Notes: generated by a model from the sequence alone, not told the origin. A DNA stretch of 49,400 nt from Paracoccaceae bacterium (GCA_024742835.1 JANSXS010000020.1:1-49400); one strand, 5' to 3'; counted from the first letter of the stretch, positions 7,414 through 17,856 are shown. Translations and numbers: made by a program.

Positions 7414-8013
7414 TCAGCCGCCGCCGGTCACGGTCAGCCCAAGCAGGCGCCAGGTTTGCATCCCTCCCCGGTAGTACGAAATCCGCTCGGCAGGAAACCC
7501 GGCCCCGATCATGTTGCGGATGGCAGTCGGAGACTGGCCGCACCAGATCCCGTTACAAAACAGCGCGACTTGCTTGGCACCGCTGCAATCCCATCCGTCG
7601 AAATCCGCCTCGCATCCCAGTTGGCCCAGCTCATCGAGGATGTAGATATAGGGGATGTTGATCGACCCGGGAATGGTTCCGCCCTGAAACCAGTCAGGCG
7701 TGCGGCTGTCCACAACGATGGCCTGCGGATCCTGCAACATGTCCAGCACTTCCAGCTCGCCAATGGTCGAGACGCCCGGCGCGGGGGTCATGGGCTGGAT
7801 GCAGAAATCTGGACAGGGCCGGGAGGTGCGCGCCCACTCGCCCGCGATCTCATGCGATGGATCCTGAATACGCTCGATCACCTGGGGCCCGCTTGGCGTT
7901 TGCACGGTCACTTGCGGCACCGATTTGGTGATCCCGACCGTTGTATCGGCAGCGGCCATTCCGGCGCTGCACATCACGGCAAGCGCCAGGCTCTTGATGG
8001 AAATGGTCGTCAT
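7414..8013 (-). CDS. Exported rhodanese-like domain protein
   Basis: The 199-residue protein has a signal peptide of about 22 residues (M-T-T-I-S-I-K-S-L-A-L-A-V-M then A-A-A), so it is periplasmic. The C-terminal half is a rhodanese domain: V-V-D-S-R-T-P-D-W-F, then G-S-I-N-I-P, the active-site loop C153-N-G-I-W-C158 and the closing G-G-M-Q-T-W. The unusual loop has a second cysteine five residues after the nucleophile. Rhodaneses move sulfane sulfur or act as redox or phosphatase-like domains; the substrate is unknown. A site GGGAAG precedes ATG 8013; an upstream ATG at 8052 would spoil the signal peptide. It lies 54 bases downstream of the peroxiredoxin gene, so the two may be one transcript. 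Confidence 0.82.
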   Translation of the reverse strand: MTTISIKSLALAVMCSAGMAAADTTVGITKSVPQVTVQTPSGPQVIERIQDPSHEIAGEWARTSRPCPDFCIQPMTPAPGVSTIGELEVLDMLQDPQAIVVDSRTPDWFQGGTIPGSINIPYIYILDELGQLGCEADFDGWDCSGAKQVALFCNGIWCGQSPTAIRNMIGAGFPAERISYYRGGMQTWRLLGLTVTGGG

Positions 8014-8067
8014 GATGTCTTCCCGTCTTTGCGGTGCCAAGTCGTGCGGCACCTTCGATATCTTGCG

Positions 8068-8601
8068 TCAGACGTGGTCCGACCGCAAATGATCCAGCAT
8101 CACCTCGGCAGAGGAGTGCAGTAGCGGCACACCAGCGGGATTGTCGCACAGTCCCGGCTCCGCGAACAGGCTGAGGATACGACGATCCTCGACCAGCATG
8201 GAATACCGCCAGCTGCGCATCCCCATCCCTTGGGCGGACCGATCCACCAACATGCCCATCTTGCGCGTGAACTCGGCATTGCCATCCGGCAGCATCCTCA
8301 CCTTTTCGATATTGCGCGAGGCAGCCCATTGGAACATGACAAAAGCGTCGTTCACGGCCAGGCATACGACGCTGTCCACACCCTGCGCGACAAGCGCATC
8401 GTGATGCGCCTCGTATCCGGGAAGATGCGCGTCCGAACAGGCTGGCGTAAAGGCCCCCGGCAGCGCGAAAAGAACCACGCGCTTGCCCGCGAACACGTCC
8501 TCTGTCGTCACCATTTTCCAGTCAAAAGACGTCTCGGACCCCGACAAAGGAGTTCGCACGCGCGTGTGAAAGGTGGCGTCGGGCACGGTTTGAGGTGTCA
8601 T
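8068..8601 (-). CDS. Peroxiredoxin, Prx5 type
   Basis: The 177-residue protein carries the Prx5 active-site motif P-G-A-F-T-P-A-C-S with peroxidatic C55, followed by H-L-P-G-Y. A second cysteine occurs late (D-R-R-I-L-S-L-F-A-E-P-G-L-C region) and may resolve the sulfenic acid; otherwise glutathione or glutaredoxin would. The enzyme reduces H2O2 and alkyl hydroperoxides in the cytoplasm. It lies upstream of the exported rhodanese gene in the same direction. Confidence 0.9.
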   Translation of the reverse strand: MTPQTVPDATFHTRVRTPLSGSETSFDWKMVTTEDVFAGKRVVLFALPGAFTPACSDAHLPGYEAHHDALVAQGVDSVVCLAVNDAFVMFQWAASRNIEKVRMLPDGNAEFTRKMGMLVDRSAQGMGMRSWRYSMLVEDRRILSLFAEPGLCDNPAGVPLLHSSAEVMLDHLRSDHV

Positions 8602-8650
8602 GCGTCTCTTTCCGGTTTCAGGACAGGGCCAGCCAAAGGCACGGCCCCGA

Positions 8651-9415
8651 TCAGCTAAGGATGCGACCGCGCGTCTGGATCAGCGCATACAGGATCGTGG
8701 TCAGATAAGCGGCGTTGATCATCACCAGAACAAGCCAGGGCCGGGTAAAGCCAAGCCCGATCACCACGACCATGGCCACCATGATCACGGCCGCAAACCG
8801 CTGCGGCACCCGGACCGATCTGGGGGCCAGCGTCGCCAGCTTCGAGATCATCAAAAGCCCGACAAAGGCCATCCAGATCGCCACCACGATCGGCACAGCG
8901 TCCAGGTCAACAAGGCCCGACAGCGTCAGGAAAACCGGCAACAGCGCCAGGCTGGCCCCCGCCGGGGCCGGGACGCCGACGAAATGCGTCTTGGGGCCGG
9001 TGCCTTTCTCGTTCTGGCCCGACATCACGTTGAACCGTGCCAGCCGCAAACAGGTGGCGGCGGCAAAAAGCAGCGCAAAGATCCAGCCAAATCCGGCGGC
9101 CTGTGTCAGGTGCAACTGGTAAAGCACAATGGCAGGTGCCACACCGAAGCACAGGAAATCCGACAGGGAATCAAGCTGTGCACCCATGGCGGATTCCGCC
9201 CCCAAGCGGCGCGCGACAAAACCGTCTATACCATCGGCGAGCATGGCCAGCAGGATCATTGCCACCGCTGTCGTGAAACGGCCTTCGATCGCGAAACGGA
9301 TCGCCGTCAGCCCAAGGCACATTCCCATGAGCGTGATCATGTTGGGCAGCAACATCAGGATGGAAACCCGTTTGTGTTCATCTTGCGTGTCATCCTCGGG
9401 GCGCGGCTCTGGCAT
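8651..9415 (-). CDS. pssA: CDP-diacylglycerol--serine O-phosphatidyltransferase
   Basis: The 254-residue membrane enzyme has the CDP-alcohol phosphatidyltransferase signature D-G-x2-A-R-x8-G-x3-D-x3-D, seen as D-G-I-D-G-F-V-A-R-R...G-A-Q-L-D-S-L-S-D, and about seven hydrophobic helices. It makes phosphatidylserine from CDP-diacylglycerol and serine. It lies three bases after psd, which completes phosphatidylethanolamine synthesis. A short acidic N-terminus (residues 1-17) precedes the first helix. Confidence 0.95.
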   Translation of the reverse strand: MPEPRPEDDTQDEHKRVSILMLLPNMITLMGMCLGLTAIRFAIEGRFTTAVAMILLAMLADGIDGFVARRLGAESAMGAQLDSLSDFLCFGVAPAIVLYQLHLTQAAGFGWIFALLFAAATCLRLARFNVMSGQNEKGTGPKTHFVGVPAPAGASLALLPVFLTLSGLVDLDAVPIVVAIWMAFVGLLMISKLATLAPRSVRVPQRFAAVIMVAMVVVIGLGFTRPWLVLVMINAAYLTTILYALIQTRGRILS

Positions 9416-9418
9416 CGG

Positions 9419-10102
9419 TCAGCTTTCTTGCACGGTGCCGGAAAGATCCGCGATCACAGTCTCGCCGGCCACCATTGTCTGACCGATCCGCACCAGCGGC
9501 GTGGCTCCTTCGGGCAAGTAGACATCAAGACGCGATCCGAAACGGATCAGCCCGAACCGTTCCCCGCGTCGCAGATCCTGCCCCTCGTTCGACCAGCACA
9601 GGATGCGCCGCGCCACCAGCCCGGCGATCTGCACCACCCCGTATTGCCGACCGTCTTCCAGCATGATGGCCAACCCGTTACGCTCGTTATCCTTGGATGC
9701 CTTGTCGAGAGAGGCATTCAGAAACTTGCCGGGCGTGTAGGCGATGCGGGTGATCCGCCCCTCGGCGGGCAGCCGGTTCACATGGCAGTTGAACACCGAC
9801 ATGAAGACCGACACGCGCAGCATCTCGGCCTCGCCCAACCCCAGTTCAGCGGGTGGGACCGCGGGTTCCAACAACGAAACGATGCCATCGGCGGGCGAAA
9901 CCATAAGACCGGCCCGCGTCGGCGTCACCCGTTCGGGATCACGGAAAAAGTAATAGACCCAAACGGTCACACCAACTCCCAGCCAGCCAAGCGGCACCCA
10001 CAGCACAAAAAGCAGGGCCGAAAGCACTGCGGCGATGGCAACGAAACGCCGTCCCTCGGGGTGCATTGGTTTCACGAAGGTAGAAAGCATGGAAACGGAC
10101 AT
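9419..10102 (-). CDS. psd: Phosphatidylserine decarboxylase proenzyme
   Basis: The 227-residue short-form (type II) decarboxylase converts phosphatidylserine to phosphatidylethanolamine. Self-cleavage between G189 and S190 in R-F-G-S-R-L-D-V makes the pyruvoyl group. Other landmarks are F-F-R-D-P-x-R near the start, P-A-D-G-I-V-S, and [11 protein letters not shown]. The ATG at 10102 is chosen because AGGGGG precedes it by four to five bases; the longer open frame upstream is not domain sequence. It is first in the psd-pssA pair and divergent from dabB. Confidence 0.94.
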   Translation of the reverse strand: MSVSMLSTFVKPMHPEGRRFVAIAAVLSALLFVLWVPLGWLGVGVTVWVYYFFRDPERVTPTRAGLMVSPADGIVSLLEPAVPPAELGLGEAEMLRVSVFMSVFNCHVNRLPAEGRITRIAYTPGKFLNASLDKASKDNERNGLAIMLEDGRQYGVVQIAGLVARRILCWSNEGQDLRRGERFGLIRFGSRLDVYLPEGATPLVRIGQTMVAGETVIADLSGTVQES

Positions 10103-10359
10103 CGAGCCCCCTTGTCTGACGGTTGCGAAACGAACCGTCGCAGCCACCTCATTGATCGCTCGACGATATGTCCGATGTGTCGCCCATTGGCAACTGCTTC
10201 GGCGATAGGTGCCGCCGGCGATCGTGCGCGCACACAAAAGGCACACCGCCCCAAACATTTCATAAAACAGAACGGTAACACTCAAAACATGAATTTTTAT
10301 TCTGAATAAAACCTCTTTAGTTCCCTCGGCATCATGACACACGCATCGGGGGACGATGG

Positions 10360-11925
10360 ATGACAGGCTCTTTCTCTTTTTCCTTTCTCGCACCAGCCAT
10401 TCTGCTGTCGATAGCCGCTTTGCTGCAATCGCGGCCCGGACGCAGGCCGGGATATTTTCCGCGGCTTTCGGAATATGCGGCCCTTGCCGCCCTCGGGCTT
10501 TGCGCCGCCGGGCTGGTGCAGTTTCTGGTCATGGGGCCAGCCGCGCTGACGCTGTTGGGCGGGGGGGCCGCGCTGACGCTTCGGGCGGATGCCACCGGGC
10601 TCAGCCTTGCCTGTCTTGTGGGGTTCATCGGCTGGATCGTGATGCGCTATAGCCGCAGTTACCTGGACGGCGAAGAAAACGAGGGCGCGTTTCACGCCCG
10701 GATGCTGGCCACACTGGCGGCGGTTCTGGTCTTTGCGCAATCGGGCAGCCTGTGGATGCTGCTTCTGGGCACGGTCTGCACCGGCCTTGGGCTGCGCCGG
10801 TTGTTGCTTTTCTATCCCGACCGGGCCGAGGCGCGGCGCGCGGCCACCAAGTTCAGCCTTGTGTGGCACGCGGGCGACGTGGCGCTGGCCATCGCCGGGC
10901 TGCTTCTGGTGGTGCAGTTCGGCACCGCGCAGCTTGACGCGCTGACGACCCTGGCGACACAGACCGGGCTTGCCCTGACCGGCACGCTGGCGGTGGCGCT
11001 GATCGTGCTTGCCGCGGCGCTGAAGACGGCGGCCTTTCCGTGTCACGGTTGGCTGACCGAGGTGATGGAGGCCCCGACACCCGTTTCCGCGCTGTTGCAC
11101 GCGGGCATCATCAACGCGGGCGGCGTTCTTTTGATCGGCACGGCGGGGATCGTGCAGCTCAGCCCCGGCGCCATGGCCGCGCTTGTGATGCTGGGCGGGT
11201 TCACGGCGCTGTTCGGCGCGGCGGTCATGCTGACCCAAAGCGCGGTCAAGACTGCGCTGGCCTGGTCAACCGTGTCGCAGATGGGCTTTTTGCTGTTGCA
11301 ATGCGGGCTTGGGCTTTGGGCGCTGGCGCTTTTGCACATCGTCGCGCATTCGCTTTACAAGGCCCATGCCTTTCTGTCCTCGGGCGGCGCGGTGACAGCC
11401 GTCGCAGCCCTGCCCCGGCCCGGCCCGGTGGCGGTGCCGGATCTGGGCGCGGTCCTGAAATCCTTTGCGCTGGCACTGGTGCTTTATGCCACAATCGCGG
11501 CGCTTTTCACGCTGGTTTTCGACCCCAAGTCACCACAGGCGCTGGCGCTTGGCGCGATCCTGATCTTCGGCGTCGCCTATCTGGTAGCGCAGGGTCTTGC
11601 CGATCTGGCCCCCGCCGCGCTGACCAAGCGGACGGTCGCGGCCTCTGTCGCGGCGGCGGTTGCCTATTTCACCTTTCAGGCACTGGCGCAAAAGATCTGG
11701 GGGCCGGGCCTGCCAGGCACGCCGGTGGCCGGGCCGCTGGAATGGGCGCTTATCGTGCTGGCGCTGGCCTCTTTCGGGCTGGTGGCGGTGGCACAGGCGC
11801 TGTTCCCGCTTTGGGCGCACCACCCGACAATGGCAGGGCTGCGCGTGCATCTGGCCAACGGCCTTTACCTAAACGCACTTCTGGACCGCGCCATCGGCGG
11901 CCTGCGCATCAAGACATCCACCTGA
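10360..11925 (+). CDS. dabB: DabB: NuoL-like proton-translocating subunit of the DAB inorganic carbon transporter
   Basis: The 521-residue polytopic protein belongs to the Mrp/NuoL antiporter family with about 13-14 membrane helices. Landmarks include [24 protein letters not shown] at about residues 226-250 and the later [17 protein letters not shown] (about 328). Taken alone it could be called NADH dehydrogenase subunit 5. The DUF2309 gene 16 bases downstream and absence of other complex I genes identify it as DabB, which couples the proton gradient to DabA. GGGGGA lies six bases before ATG 10360. No adjacent regulator or RuBisCO gene is present. Confidence 0.88.
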   Translation: MTGSFSFSFLAPAILLSIAALLQSRPGRRPGYFPRLSEYAALAALGLCAAGLVQFLVMGPAALTLLGGGAALTLRADATGLSLACLVGFIGWIVMRYSRSYLDGEENEGAFHARMLATLAAVLVFAQSGSLWMLLLGTVCTGLGLRRLLLFYPDRAEARRAATKFSLVWHAGDVALAIAGLLLVVQFGTAQLDALTTLATQTGLALTGTLAVALIVLAAALKTAAFPCHGWLTEVMEAPTPVSALLHAGIINAGGVLLIGTAGIVQLSPGAMAALVMLGGFTALFGAAVMLTQSAVKTALAWSTVSQMGFLLLQCGLGLWALALLHIVAHSLYKAHAFLSSGGAVTAVAALPRPGPVAVPDLGAVLKSFALALVLYATIAALFTLVFDPKSPQALALGAILIFGVAYLVAQGLADLAPAALTKRTVAASVAAAVAYFTFQALAQKIWGPGLPGTPVAGPLEWALIVLALASFGLVAVAQALFPLWAHHPTMAGLRVHLANGLYLNALLDRAIGGLRIKTST

Positions 11926-11941
11926 TATCATGGAGACCGAC

Positions 11942-14329
11942 ATGTTTCACGCCGAAACCCCGCTTGCCCCGTCACGGATGACCCGGATCCTTGACAAGGC
12001 CGACGCCGCCGCGCGCGCAATCCCACCCGCCTTTCCGCTGGATGCCACGGTGGCCGTGAACCCCTTTCTTGGTCAGACCACAGAGGATCTGGCAACCGCC
12101 ACCGCGCGGCTGGAGCGGGTCGCGGGTATCCGCGCGACGCAGGCCCCCGCGCGCTATGCCGGGATGATGCGCACAGGGCAGATCGACGATACCGACCTGC
12201 ACGCCGCGTGGCAGGCCTGCCCGGCAGCAGACAAACCCACCGATATTGCCGATCTCAAGGCGATGCTGGACAGTCTGACGCAGGAGAATGCGCCAATCGC
12301 CGCACTGCCCACCCTGGCTGATTTGGCCGCCGACGCAACCGGCACGGACTGGCCCGCGGTGATCGAGAAAAGTTTCGGCCTGTGGGCGGCGGGACATTTC
12401 GACCGGGGTCAGGCGCTGTGGCAACCCAGACCGGGGCAAAGCGCCTTTGCCGCCTGGCGCGATTGGGCACGGCACGATTTGACCCCGGAAATCGCCGGGC
12501 TGACCGGATTTTGCACCCGCATCACGGAAACGCCGGACACTCCGGAACAGGCGATCCTGAACGCGGTCGGAGCGCTGGGATTGACGGATGCGGCGAGTGA
12601 CACCGCCTTTCACCGGCTGTTCCTGGATCTGGGCGGCTGGTCGCAACACGCGCGCTGGCTGCTCTGGCAGGCGGAGCTTGCCGGCGGCAGCGACCGGACA
12701 CTGATTGATCTTCTGGCAATCCGGCTGGTGTGGGAGGAGGCGCTTTTGGCGCATCTGCCGGATCTGGCAGGGCCTTGGGCCGAAACGGTGGAACAGCACG
12801 CCGCCCCCGTTGCACCCGCTTTGCGGCACGTGGTTCTGGCCATCCTGCAGGACGCGGCAGACCGGGCGCATCAGCGTGGCCTGATCACGGCGCTGGACGG
12901 CACCGCAAGCGTGCCCGCCCGCCCCACGCTTCAGGCGGCGTTCTGTATCGACGTGCGCTCCGAGGTGTTCCGGCGCGCGCTCGAGGCGGTTTCCCCCGAG
13001 ATCGAGACCATCGGCTTTGCCGGGTTCTTCGGCCTGCCCCTGTCCCACCGGCCCTTTGCCTCGGATATCAGCGGGGCACATTTGCCAGTGTTGCTGAACC
13101 CGGCCCTGACCACGACCAGCGGGGCCGATGACAGCGCCGAACAAGAGGCACGGATCGCGGCGCGCGCCCGCCGCGCATGGGGCCGGTTCCGGCAGGCGGC
13201 CGTGTCCTCTTTCGCCTTTGTCGAGGCCGCAGGACCGCTCTATGCGGGCAAGCTGCTGCGCGATGCGCTGCGGCTTGGCGGCGCGGCGAACGGCGGTGCC
13301 CCGTCCCCGCAGATCGAAGGCGGGCTGACAGCGCAGGCCAAGGCCGACACGGCGGCGGCGGTTCTGCACGCGATGAGCCTGACGAAAGGCTTTGGCAAGC
13401 TGGTCTTGCTCGCCGGGCATGGCGCGCAGGTCACCAACAACCCCCATGCCAGCGCGTATCACTGTGGCGCGTGCGGCGGTCATACCGGCGAGGTGTCCGC
13501 CCGAGTGCTGGCCGATCTGCTGAACGACCCCGAAACCCGCGCGGGCCTGTCAGACCGCGGCATCGACCTGCCGCAGGACACGCTTTTCATCGCCGGGCTG
13601 CACAATACCACGACAGACGAGATCACGCTGTACGACAAGACAATGCCCCAGAACCGCAAGGCGGATCTGCAACAATTGCGCGCCTGGCTGAAAGCCGCCG
13701 GACAGGCGGCACGGGCGGAACGCGCCCCACGGCTGCCGGGTGCGTCGGCGCAGGGTCTTGCGCGCCGCGCGCTCGACTGGGCGGAAGTGCGCCCGGAATG
13801 GGGGCTGGCCGGGTGCGCGGCCTTCGTGGCGGCCCCGCGCGGCGCGACGGCGGCCAAGGATCTGGACGGGCGCGCCTTTCTGCACAGCTATAACTGGCAG
13901 GATGACACGGGCTTTGCCACCCTGGAACTGATCCTGACCGCGCCTGTCGTGGTCGCAAGCTGGATCAGCCTGCAATATTACGGCTCCACCGTGGCACCGA
14001 ATGTGTTTGGCGGCGGCAACAAGCTTATCCACAACGTGACCGGCGGGATCGGCGTGATCGAGGGCAATTGCGGGCACCTGCGCCCCGGCCTGCCGGTGCA
14101 GGCGGTGCATGACGGATCACGGGACATGCACGCGCCGCTGCGCCTGTCGGTGATGATCGAAGCCCCGCGCGAGGCGATTTGGGATGTGCTTGAACGTCAC
14201 CCGGACCTGCGCGCACTGTTCGACAACGGCTGGCTGCATCTGTTCGCTTTGCGCGGTGGCCGGGTTGAGGCACGCTACCGCGCGGGATCGAGATGGGAGG
14301 ACACGACAATTGTACCAGACGCCGCGTGA
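11942..14329 (+). CDS. dabA: DabA: carbonic-anhydrase-like subunit of the DAB inorganic carbon transporter (DUF2309)
   Basis: This large soluble, membrane-associated protein (795 residues) resembles a beta-carbonic anhydrase. The predicted zinc site is complete: C335 and D337 in F-C-I-D-V-R-S-E, H493 in A-G-H-G, and C508 in Y-H-C-G-A-C-G-G. The 15-residue His-Cys spacing equals that of the characterised Halothiobacillus DabA. DabA hydrates CO2 vectorially to trap bicarbonate in the cell, driven by protons through DabB. The ATG at 11942 has GGAGA six bases upstream; an ATG at 11930 would add four residues. It ends 140 bases before the convergent rfbA. Confidence 0.9.
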   Translation: MFHAETPLAPSRMTRILDKADAAARAIPPAFPLDATVAVNPFLGQTTEDLATATARLERVAGIRATQAPARYAGMMRTGQIDDTDLHAAWQACPAADKPTDIADLKAMLDSLTQENAPIAALPTLADLAADATGTDWPAVIEKSFGLWAAGHFDRGQALWQPRPGQSAFAAWRDWARHDLTPEIAGLTGFCTRITETPDTPEQAILNAVGALGLTDAASDTAFHRLFLDLGGWSQHARWLLWQAELAGGSDRTLIDLLAIRLVWEEALLAHLPDLAGPWAETVEQHAAPVAPALRHVVLAILQDAADRAHQRGLITALDGTASVPARPTLQAAFCIDVRSEVFRRALEAVSPEIETIGFAGFFGLPLSHRPFASDISGAHLPVLLNPALTTTSGADDSAEQEARIAARARRAWGRFRQAAVSSFAFVEAAGPLYAGKLLRDALRLGGAANGGAPSPQIEGGLTAQAKADTAAAVLHAMSLTKGFGKLVLLAGHGAQVTNNPHASAYHCGACGGHTGEVSARVLADLLNDPETRAGLSDRGIDLPQDTLFIAGLHNTTTDEITLYDKTMPQNRKADLQQLRAWLKAAGQAARAERAPRLPGASAQGLARRALDWAEVRPEWGLAGCAAFVAAPRGATAAKDLDGRAFLHSYNWQDDTGFATLELILTAPVVVASWISLQYYGSTVAPNVFGGGNKLIHNVTGGIGVIEGNCGHLRPGLPVQAVHDGSRDMHAPLRLSVMIEAPREAIWDVLERHPDLRALFDNGWLHLFALRGGRVEARYRAGSRWEDTTIVPDAA

Positions 14330-14417
14330 TGCACCATACGCATATGACTTGGGGCATGTGCGGGGGTAAGCTGGCGGCAAAACCTTGTGCGCCCGCGCCA
14401 CATAAACGCGTGGCCCC

Positions 14418-14450
14418 CAAAAAACGCAGGCCGGTTTCGTCCCCGGCCTG
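14418..14450 (-). terminator. Rho-independent terminator of the rhamnose operon
   Basis: On the minus strand an 8-bp GC stem, CAGGCCGG/CCGGCCTG with an 8-base loop (14427-14450), is followed by CG and six T. It lies 18 bases after the rfbA stop, in the gap where dabA and rfbA converge. Confidence 0.85.
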
Positions 14451-14468
14451 TGACGCCGGTCAGCGTCC

Positions 14469-15341
14469 TTAACGCGCCAGCTGCTTCAGGTAGTGCCCGT
14501 ACTCATTCTTATGATACAGTTGTGCCCGGTCGAGCAGGTGGTCGCGGGTGATCCAGCCCTTGTCATAGGCGATCTCGTCGGGGCTACCGGTTTGCAGGCC
14601 CTGTCGCTCTTGCAGGGTCCGCACGAAATTGCCCGCGTCCAGAAGGCTGCCATGGGTGCCGGTATCAAGCCAGGCATAGCCGCGGCCCATGCGTTCCACG
14701 GTCAGCTTGCCCTGTTCGAGATACATGTCCAGCAGGCTGGTGATTTCCAGCTCTCCGCGCGACGAGGGTGCTACGTTGCGCGCCATCTTCGGGGCATCAC
14801 CATCCAGGAAATACAGCCCCGTGACAGCGAAATTCGAGGGTGGCACCTCTGGCTTCTCGATAATCATGCGCGCCTTGCCGTCCTCGTCAAAATCCACCAC
14901 GCCATAGCGTTCGGGATCGGCCACGCGGTACCCGAACACCGTGCCGCCCTGCTCCACCACATCCGCGCGCTCCAGAAGCTTTGGCAGGCCGTGTCCGAAA
15001 AAGATGTTGTCCCCCAGCACCAGCGCCGAGGGGGCACCGTCAAGGAATTCCTCTGTCAGTAGATAAGCCTGCGCGAGGCCATCCGGGCTGGGTTGGACCA
15101 CATAGGTAAAAGACATGCCCCATTGCGCGCCATCGCCAAGGACGCGCATGAACTGCGCGCGATCCTCTGGCGTGGTGATGATCGCGACCTCACGGATCCC
15201 ACCCAACATCAGCACCGACAGCGGGTAATAGATCATCGGCTTGTCATAGACCGGCAACAATTGCTTGGAAACACCAAGCGTGACCGGGTACAGCCTCGTA
15301 CCGGACCCTCCTGCCAGAATGATACCCTTGCGTTTGGTCAT
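14469..15341 (-). CDS. rfbA: Glucose-1-phosphate thymidylyltransferase
   Basis: The 290-residue enzyme joins dTTP and glucose-1-phosphate to dTDP-glucose, the first step to dTDP-L-rhamnose. It has the nucleotidyltransferase motif G-I-I-L-A-G-G-S-G-T-R-L-Y-P at the N-terminus, the K-Q-L-L-P-V-Y-D-K-P-M-I-Y-Y-P substrate segment, and G-D-N-I-F-F-G-H. The ATG at 15341 is used, with GGAG nine bases upstream. Though first in the pathway it is last in the operon, 57 bases after rfbD and before a strong terminator. Confidence 0.96.
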   Translation of the reverse strand: MTKRKGIILAGGSGTRLYPVTLGVSKQLLPVYDKPMIYYPLSVLMLGGIREVAIITTPEDRAQFMRVLGDGAQWGMSFTYVVQPSPDGLAQAYLLTEEFLDGAPSALVLGDNIFFGHGLPKLLERADVVEQGGTVFGYRVADPERYGVVDFDEDGKARMIIEKPEVPPSNFAVTGLYFLDGDAPKMARNVAPSSRGELEITSLLDMYLEQGKLTVERMGRGYAWLDTGTHGSLLDAGNFVRTLQERQGLQTGSPDEIAYDKGWITRDHLLDRAQLYHKNEYGHYLKQLAR

Positions 15342-15398
15342 GAAAATTCGCTCCAATATATTGTGTTGTCAGCGGTCAGGGAATGGGCCTCGTCGGTC

Positions 15399-16247
15399 CT
15401 ACCCCTCCTCAAGCGTCCGCAGGACCAGCGCCAACTCGTCCCGCCAGTCGGGGCGTGTGATCCCAAAGGTTTGGGCAAGGCGGCTGCAATCCATCCGCGA
15501 ATTCAAGGGCCGGACCGCGGGTGTAGGATACTCCTTTGTCCCGATCCCCGTCACCGTCACATCGCGCCCCGCCTGGCGGAAAATCTCGGTGGCGAAATCG
15601 GCCCAGCTGGCATCCGGGGTGCCGGAAAAATGATGGATGCCCGACACAGCCGTATCGCGCCCTATTTGCCCCGCGATGGTCAGGCAAGCCGCCGCGATGG
15701 CCCGCGCGGATGTCGGCCCACCGATCTGATCGGCCACGACAGACAGCGCATCACGGCTGTCGGACAACCGCAGCATGGTCTTGACGAAATTGTTGCCATG
15801 CGCGGAAAACACCCAGCTTGTGCGCAGGATCACATGGGTGCAGCCGCTGGCGGCGATCGCCAACTCTCCGGCCAGCTTGGAGCGGCCATAGGCATTGGGC
15901 GGCGCGACCGGGTCATCAGGCGTCCAGGGCTTGGTGCCGTCTCCGGCGAAGACGTAATCGGTCGAGATATGCACCAGCGGAATGCCCAGGTCGGCACAGA
16001 CCAGCGCCATTGCACCCGGCGCATCCCCGTTGATGACCGTCGCCAGCGCCTCTTCCTCCTCGGCGCGGTCCACGGCCGTGTAAGCGGCGGCGTTGATCAC
16101 CACGTCCGGTGCGTGTTCCCGGATCGCAGCGGCGCAGGCATCGGGCTTTGAAAGATCCGCCTGATCGCGCCCGAGCGCCACCACATCGGCTTGCAACTGA
16201 AGTTCCGTGGCCACCTGTCCAGTCTTGCCGAATACGAGGATATTCAT
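15399..16247 (-). CDS. rfbD: dTDP-4-dehydrorhamnose reductase
   Basis: The 282-residue short-chain (extended SDR) enzyme makes the last step to dTDP-L-rhamnose. It shows the NADPH-binding G-K-T-G-Q-V-A near the start, the region [12 protein letters not shown], then S-T-D-Y-V-F and the catalytic Y-G-R-S-K. The ATG at 16247 overlaps the rfbB stop by four bases (ATGA). An upstream in-frame start at 16325 would lie inside rfbB and is rejected. Confidence 0.95.
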   Translation of the reverse strand: MNILVFGKTGQVATELQLQADVVALGRDQADLSKPDACAAAIREHAPDVVINAAAYTAVDRAEEEEALATVINGDAPGAMALVCADLGIPLVHISTDYVFAGDGTKPWTPDDPVAPPNAYGRSKLAGELAIAASGCTHVILRTSWVFSAHGNNFVKTMLRLSDSRDALSVVADQIGGPTSARAIAAACLTIAGQIGRDTAVSGIHHFSGTPDASWADFATEIFRQAGRDVTVTGIGTKEYPTPAVRPLNSRMDCSRLAQTFGITRPDWRDELALVLRTLEEG

Positions 16248-17293
16248 GCCTTGACCCCCAACCTTTCCCCTACCCCGTGCCGAGCCTGAAGCCTGCTCCA
16301 CCAGGCATCGTTGTCGAGATACCATTGCACCGTCTTTTCCAGCCCCTCATCCACCGTCACCGAAGGCCGCCAGCCCAGTTCCTGACGGATGCGCGTCGGG
16401 TCGATGGCATAGCGCGCGTCATGGCCGGGGCGGTCTGTCACAAAGGTGATCTGATCCGCATAAGAGCCGCTCTGCTTAGGGCGTTTGGCATCCAGAATAC
16501 CGCACAACGTCTGCACCAGTTGCAGGTTCGTACGCTCATTCTCGCCGCCGATATTGTAGGAGCGGCCAAGCGCGCCCTTGGCGACCACAAGCAGCAGCGC
16601 GTCTGCGTGATCCTCGACGTAAAGCCAGTCGCGGATATTCGATCCATCGCCGTAGATCGGCAGCGGCTTGCCCGCCAGCGCGTTGAGGATGATTACCGGC
16701 ACCAGCTTTTCGGGGAAATGATACGGACCGTAATTGTTGGAGCAATTGGTAAGCACCACCGGCAGGCCGTAGGTTTCATGCCAGGCCCGCACAAGATGAT
16801 CGGAACTCGCCTTGGAGGCCGAATAGGGGCTGCGCGGGTCATAGGGCGTGTCTTCGGTGAACTGCACCGCCGGGTCGTTGGGCAAGGAGCCGAACACCTC
16901 GTCGGTCGAGATGTGGTGAAAGCGGAAATGCGCGAAACGGCCCGCATCGGTCCAGTATTTCCGAGCGGCTTCCAGCATGTTGTAAGTGCCGGTGATATTG
17001 GTCTCGATGAAATCGCCCGGCCCGTCGATGGACCGGTCCACATGGCTTTCGGCGGCCAGATGCATCACCGCGTCGGGCTTGTGCGCGGCAAAGATCCGGT
17101 CAAGCGCCGCGCGGTCGCGGATATCGGCCTTCTCGAACGTGTAGCGAGGATTGTGCGCGATACTTGCCACGTTCTCCAGACACGCGGCATATGTCAGCGC
17201 ATCAAGGTTGACCACCTCATGCCCGCGCGCGATCGCCAATCGCACCACCGCCGACCCGATGAACCCGGCCCCGCCGGTGACAAGCAGTTTCAT
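16244..17293 (-). CDS. rfbB: dTDP-glucose 4,6-dehydratase
   Basis: The 349-residue extended SDR converts dTDP-glucose to dTDP-4-keto-6-deoxyglucose. It has the NAD-binding G-G-A-G-F-I-G-S at residues 7-14, the active-site S-T-D-E-V-F-G near 130 (with the Asp-Glu pair typical of dehydratases) and Y-S-A-S-K at about 157-161. It overlaps rfbC upstream and rfbD downstream by four bases each, so the three are translationally coupled. Confidence 0.97.
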   Translation of the reverse strand: MKLLVTGGAGFIGSAVVRLAIARGHEVVNLDALTYAACLENVASIAHNPRYTFEKADIRDRAALDRIFAAHKPDAVMHLAAESHVDRSIDGPGDFIETNITGTYNMLEAARKYWTDAGRFAHFRFHHISTDEVFGSLPNDPAVQFTEDTPYDPRSPYSASKASSDHLVRAWHETYGLPVVLTNCSNNYGPYHFPEKLVPVIILNALAGKPLPIYGDGSNIRDWLYVEDHADALLLVVAKGALGRSYNIGGENERTNLQLVQTLCGILDAKRPKQSGSYADQITFVTDRPGHDARYAIDPTRIRQELGWRPSVTVDEGLEKTVQWYLDNDAWWSRLQARHGVGERLGVKA

Positions 17294-17856
17294 TTGGCGC
17301 TCTCCGGGCTGAAGGGGCTGTCGAACCCGGCCAACCCCGGCGCAGCGGCGTCCTTGTCACTCAGCACGACCTCACCACCAAAGGGCCAGTCGATGCCGAT
17401 ATCGGGATCGTTCCAGATCAGCGCGCCTTCGGTTTCCGGGGCATAGTAATCAGAGCATTTGTAGATGATCTCCGTTTCCGGCACGAGCGTGACAAAGCCA
17501 TGCGCAAAGCCCGCCGGGACCAGCAATTGGCAGCCGTTCTCGAACGACAGCTCGAATCCCACCCATTCGCCGTAGGTCGGGCTACCCTTGCGGATATCCA
17601 CCGCCACGTCGAACAGCGCGCCCTTGCCACAGCGCACCAGCTTGTCCTGCGCATGGGGCGGCGCCTGAAAATGCAGGCCGCGCACGGTTCCGGGCGTCAT
17701 CGACAGCGAATGGTTATCCTGCACGAACTCGATATCAATTCCATGTTCCGCCAGACCCTTGCGACTATAGCTTTCAGAAAAGAACCCACGGTGATCACCA
17801 AAACGGCGCGGTACAATAAGCTTGACGCCGTCAAGCTTGGTATCCTCGATCTGCAT
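17290..17856 (-). CDS. rfbC: dTDP-4-dehydrorhamnose 3,5-epimerase
   Basis: The 188-residue cupin enzyme epimerises dTDP-4-keto-6-deoxyglucose. Landmarks are [23 protein letters not shown] (catalytic His), [11 protein letters not shown] and F-A-H-G-F-V-T-L. It is the first gene of the rfbC-B-D-A operon, so the promoter should lie between 17857 and about 18100, which it shares with the divergent methyltransferase gene. Confidence 0.96.
   Translation of the reverse strand: MQIEDTKLDGVKLIVPRRFGDHRGFFSESYSRKGLAEHGIDIEFVQDNHSLSMTPGTVRGLHFQAPPHAQDKLVRCGKGALFDVAVDIRKGSPTYGEWVGFELSFENGCQLLVPAGFAHGFVTLVPETEIIYKCSDYYAPETEGALIWNDPDIGIDWPFGGEVVLSDKDAAAPGLAGFDSPFSPESAK

Noticed and set aside
8600..10309. 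Long plus-strand frame of 569 codons opposite pssA and psd
   Set aside because: It is antisense to two well-identified genes, and the composition (His/Gln/Arg-rich) is typical of a high-GC shadow frame.
10360..11925. NuoL subunit of respiratory complex I
   Set aside because: No other nuo genes are adjacent, and the DUF2309 partner with an intact zinc site identifies the DAB transporter.
11972..13483. 503-codon minus-strand frame inside dabA
   Set aside because: Antisense shadow of dabA with no domain and biased, low-complexity composition.
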